This document shows, in pieces, positions 5,645 through 6,686 of a stretch of 6,686 nt of DNA. Numbering within the stretch: the stretch's first letter is position 1; every line of letters starts with the position of its first letter. The translations under genes were made by a program, and so were the position numbers. Below the pieces are notes generated by a model, which saw nothing but the letters and a program-made list of their open reading frames with translations, was not told the origin of the DNA and searched no databases. This DNA is from Pseudomonadota bacterium (GTDB taxonomy: Bacteria; Pseudomonadota; Alphaproteobacteria; Acetobacterales; Acetobacteraceae), in the NCBI GenBank assembly GCA_021808055.1, contig JAKBCH010000088.1, forward strand, positions 1 through 6,686. Reading direction: 5' to 3'.

Positions 5645-6433
5645 TTAGGCGCTGATCTCCATCCCGTCATAGCCCGGCTCGATGCCGGGCGGCAGTGTTC
5701 CCAGAAGCGAGCGATAATCCATCGCCGGACCCATATGCGTGAGGATGGTGCGGACCGGGCGTAAGGTTTCCACCCAGTTTATCACGGTGGGCAGCCCCGC
5801 ATGGGTCGGGTGGTCGCGCGCGGGGGTGAAGCAATCGATGATGAAGGTTTTTATGCCGCGCAAGGCTGCCAGGGCGGTTTCATCCAGCCGCACGACATCA
5901 GTGCAATAGGCGATATCACCAATACGCAGGCCGAGGCTGTTTGTGTAGCCATGGTCCTGCGCAATGGGCAGGATGTTCAGCCCACAAATCTGCAAGCTCT
6001 GGCCAGGGATGATTTCCGTTGTCTCCATGACCGGCCGGCCGAAAAACCCGCCTTTCCAGGGCCGGAAGGCGTAGGCGAAGCGCTGCTGCAGCTCGTCCCA
6101 CACTTCGGCCGTGGCGTAGGCCGGAATGGGTGCGCCGAGGATGCGGTTGAGGATGCGCACATCGTCCAGCCCGGCCACATGGTCCGCATGGGCGTGGGTG
6201 AACAGCAGGGCATCAATCCGGCCAATGCCGCAACCCGTGAGCTGGTAGCGCATATCGGGCGAGGTATCGACAAGGATGGTCTGCCCAGCATCGGTTTCAA
6301 TGACGATGCTGGGGCGTGAACGGCGGTTGCGCGGCTCGCTGGGGTCGGCTTGGCCCCAATCGCCTTTGCCGTCCGCCCCGCCGATCTGCGGCAGCCCGGC
6401 TGAGCCGCCGGTGCCCAGCAGGGTGATCCTCAT
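5645..6433 (-). CDS. MBL-fold metallo-hydrolase, PhnP/phosphodiesterase-like
   Basis: A 262-residue metallo-beta-lactamase-fold hydrolase. It starts MRITLLGTGGSAGLP, carries the dinuclear metal motif HAHADH (H80, H82, D84, H85) and goes on to QDHGYTNSLG (H161), YCTDVVRL (D179) and LTHMG (H233), the ligand order of the PhnP-like group that splits cyclic or other phosphodiesters. The cysteines that give E. coli PhnP an extra structural zinc near the N-terminus are absent (GGADGKGDWG instead), as in the common alphaproteobacterial housekeeping form. No phosphonate genes are nearby, so a phn role is not implied. Start ATG 6433 overlaps the tatD stop by 4 bp (ATGA), so the two are translationally coupled. 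Substrate unknown. It lies 37 bp from the right target duplication, with no clear terminator between. Confidence 0.9.
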   Translation of the reverse strand: MRITLLGTGGSAGLPQIGGADGKGDWGQADPSEPRNRRSRPSIVIETDAGQTILVDTSPDMRYQLTGCGIGRIDALLFTHAHADHVAGLDDVRILNRILGAPIPAYATAEVWDELQQRFAYAFRPWKGGFFGRPVMETTEIIPGQSLQICGLNILPIAQDHGYTNSLGLRIGDIAYCTDVVRLDETALAALRGIKTFIIDCFTPARDHPTHAGLPTVINWVETLRPVRTILTHMGPAMDYRSLLGTLPPGIEPGYDGMEISA

Positions 6434-6686
6434 CGCGCGGCTTTCGCAAACAGTGTGCGGAAATTGCGGGTGGTGAGGTCCGCCAGTGCGGCTGGCGTAA
6501 GCCCCCTCACCTCCGCAAGCTTGGCGGCGGTAAAGCCGGTGTAGGCAGGCTCGTTGCGCTTGCCGCGATATGGTGCGGGGGCGAGATAGGGGCTGTCTGT
6601 TTCCACCAGAATTCTATCCGCTGGCACCATGGCGGCGACCTCGCGGACGTTTTCGCCCTTCGGGAAAGTGAGGATGCCGGAGAAAG
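6430..6686 (-). CDS. tatD: TatD-family metal-dependent deoxyribonuclease (N-terminal part outside window)
   Basis: Only the C-terminal 84 residues are visible. TatD proteins are cytosolic TIM-barrel metal hydrolases with 3'-5' exonuclease or deoxyribonuclease activity linked to DNA repair. The piece begins FSGILTFPKGENVREVAA, then LVETDSPYLAP with the conserved metal-binding Asp, then PYRGKRNEPAYTG, a hallmark of the YcfH/TatD branch, and the closing helix with NFRTLF. The frame is open to the window edge, so the ATG at 6630 is internal and not the start. Full members are about 260 residues. It overlaps the MBL gene by 4 bp. In many alphaproteobacteria metG and holB lie just upstream; that is expectation, not seen here. 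Confidence 0.94.
   Translation of the reverse strand, partial: FSGILTFPKGENVREVAAMVPADRILVETDSPYLAPAPYRGKRNEPAYTGFTAAKLAEVRGLTPAALADLTTRNFRTLFAKAAR

Noticed and set aside
1..6686. CRISPR array, tRNA, rRNA or riboswitch
   Set aside because: No regularly spaced repeats, cloverleaf with CCA/T-loop signature or known aptamer core was seen on either strand by eye.

Overview
The window reads as high-GC alphaproteobacterial chromosome, most likely Acetobacteraceae-like. This rests on the pyrB-pyrC'-plsY operon, the tatD/MBL-hydrolase pair and the GC-rich codon use; genus cannot be fixed from the sequence alone. One complete mobile element of clearly lower GC interrupts it.

Left part (1-2419, minus strand): an operon transcribed right to left, pyrB -> pyrC-like -> plsY. 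Both junctions are 4-bp TTGA overlaps in which the downstream gene starts with TTG behind its own Shine-Dalgarno. PyrB is an intact aspartate carbamoyltransferase. The dihydroorotase homologue has lost the HxH metal-binding motif, so it is probably a non-catalytic PyrC' partner of PyrB. plsY (membrane glycerol-3-phosphate acyltransferase) runs off the left edge. Divergent from pyrB is a small GFA-family zinc protein (2545-2949, plus strand).

Middle (3003-5599): a complete 2597-bp IS1595-family element. Its ends are 24-bp imperfect terminal inverted repeats starting with GG (20/24 identical), flanked by a perfect 8-bp target duplication AGTAAGAG (2995-3002 and 5600-5607). It carries more than a transposase. 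On the minus strand is a tightly packed, overlapping series: transposase, a possible 30-aa ORF, a 171-aa coiled-coil/zinc-ribbon protein of unknown function, and a 59-aa acidic protein. A DUF3800 gene converges on the plus strand and overlaps the 59-aa gene tail to tail by 131 bp. The transposase start is embedded in a 7-bp-stem hairpin whose 5' arm lies at or just upstream of the predicted native transcription start. That arrangement would silence read-through transcripts selectively.

Right part (5645-6686, minus strand): an MBL-fold phosphodiesterase-like hydrolase, preceded by and 4-bp overlapped with a TatD-family DNase that runs off the right edge. Before insertion, the GFA gene and the MBL gene were convergent neighbours about 90 bp apart, so the element landed in a harmless 3'-3' gap. 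It now lies downstream of, and with its transposase co-directional to, the tatD-MBL operon.
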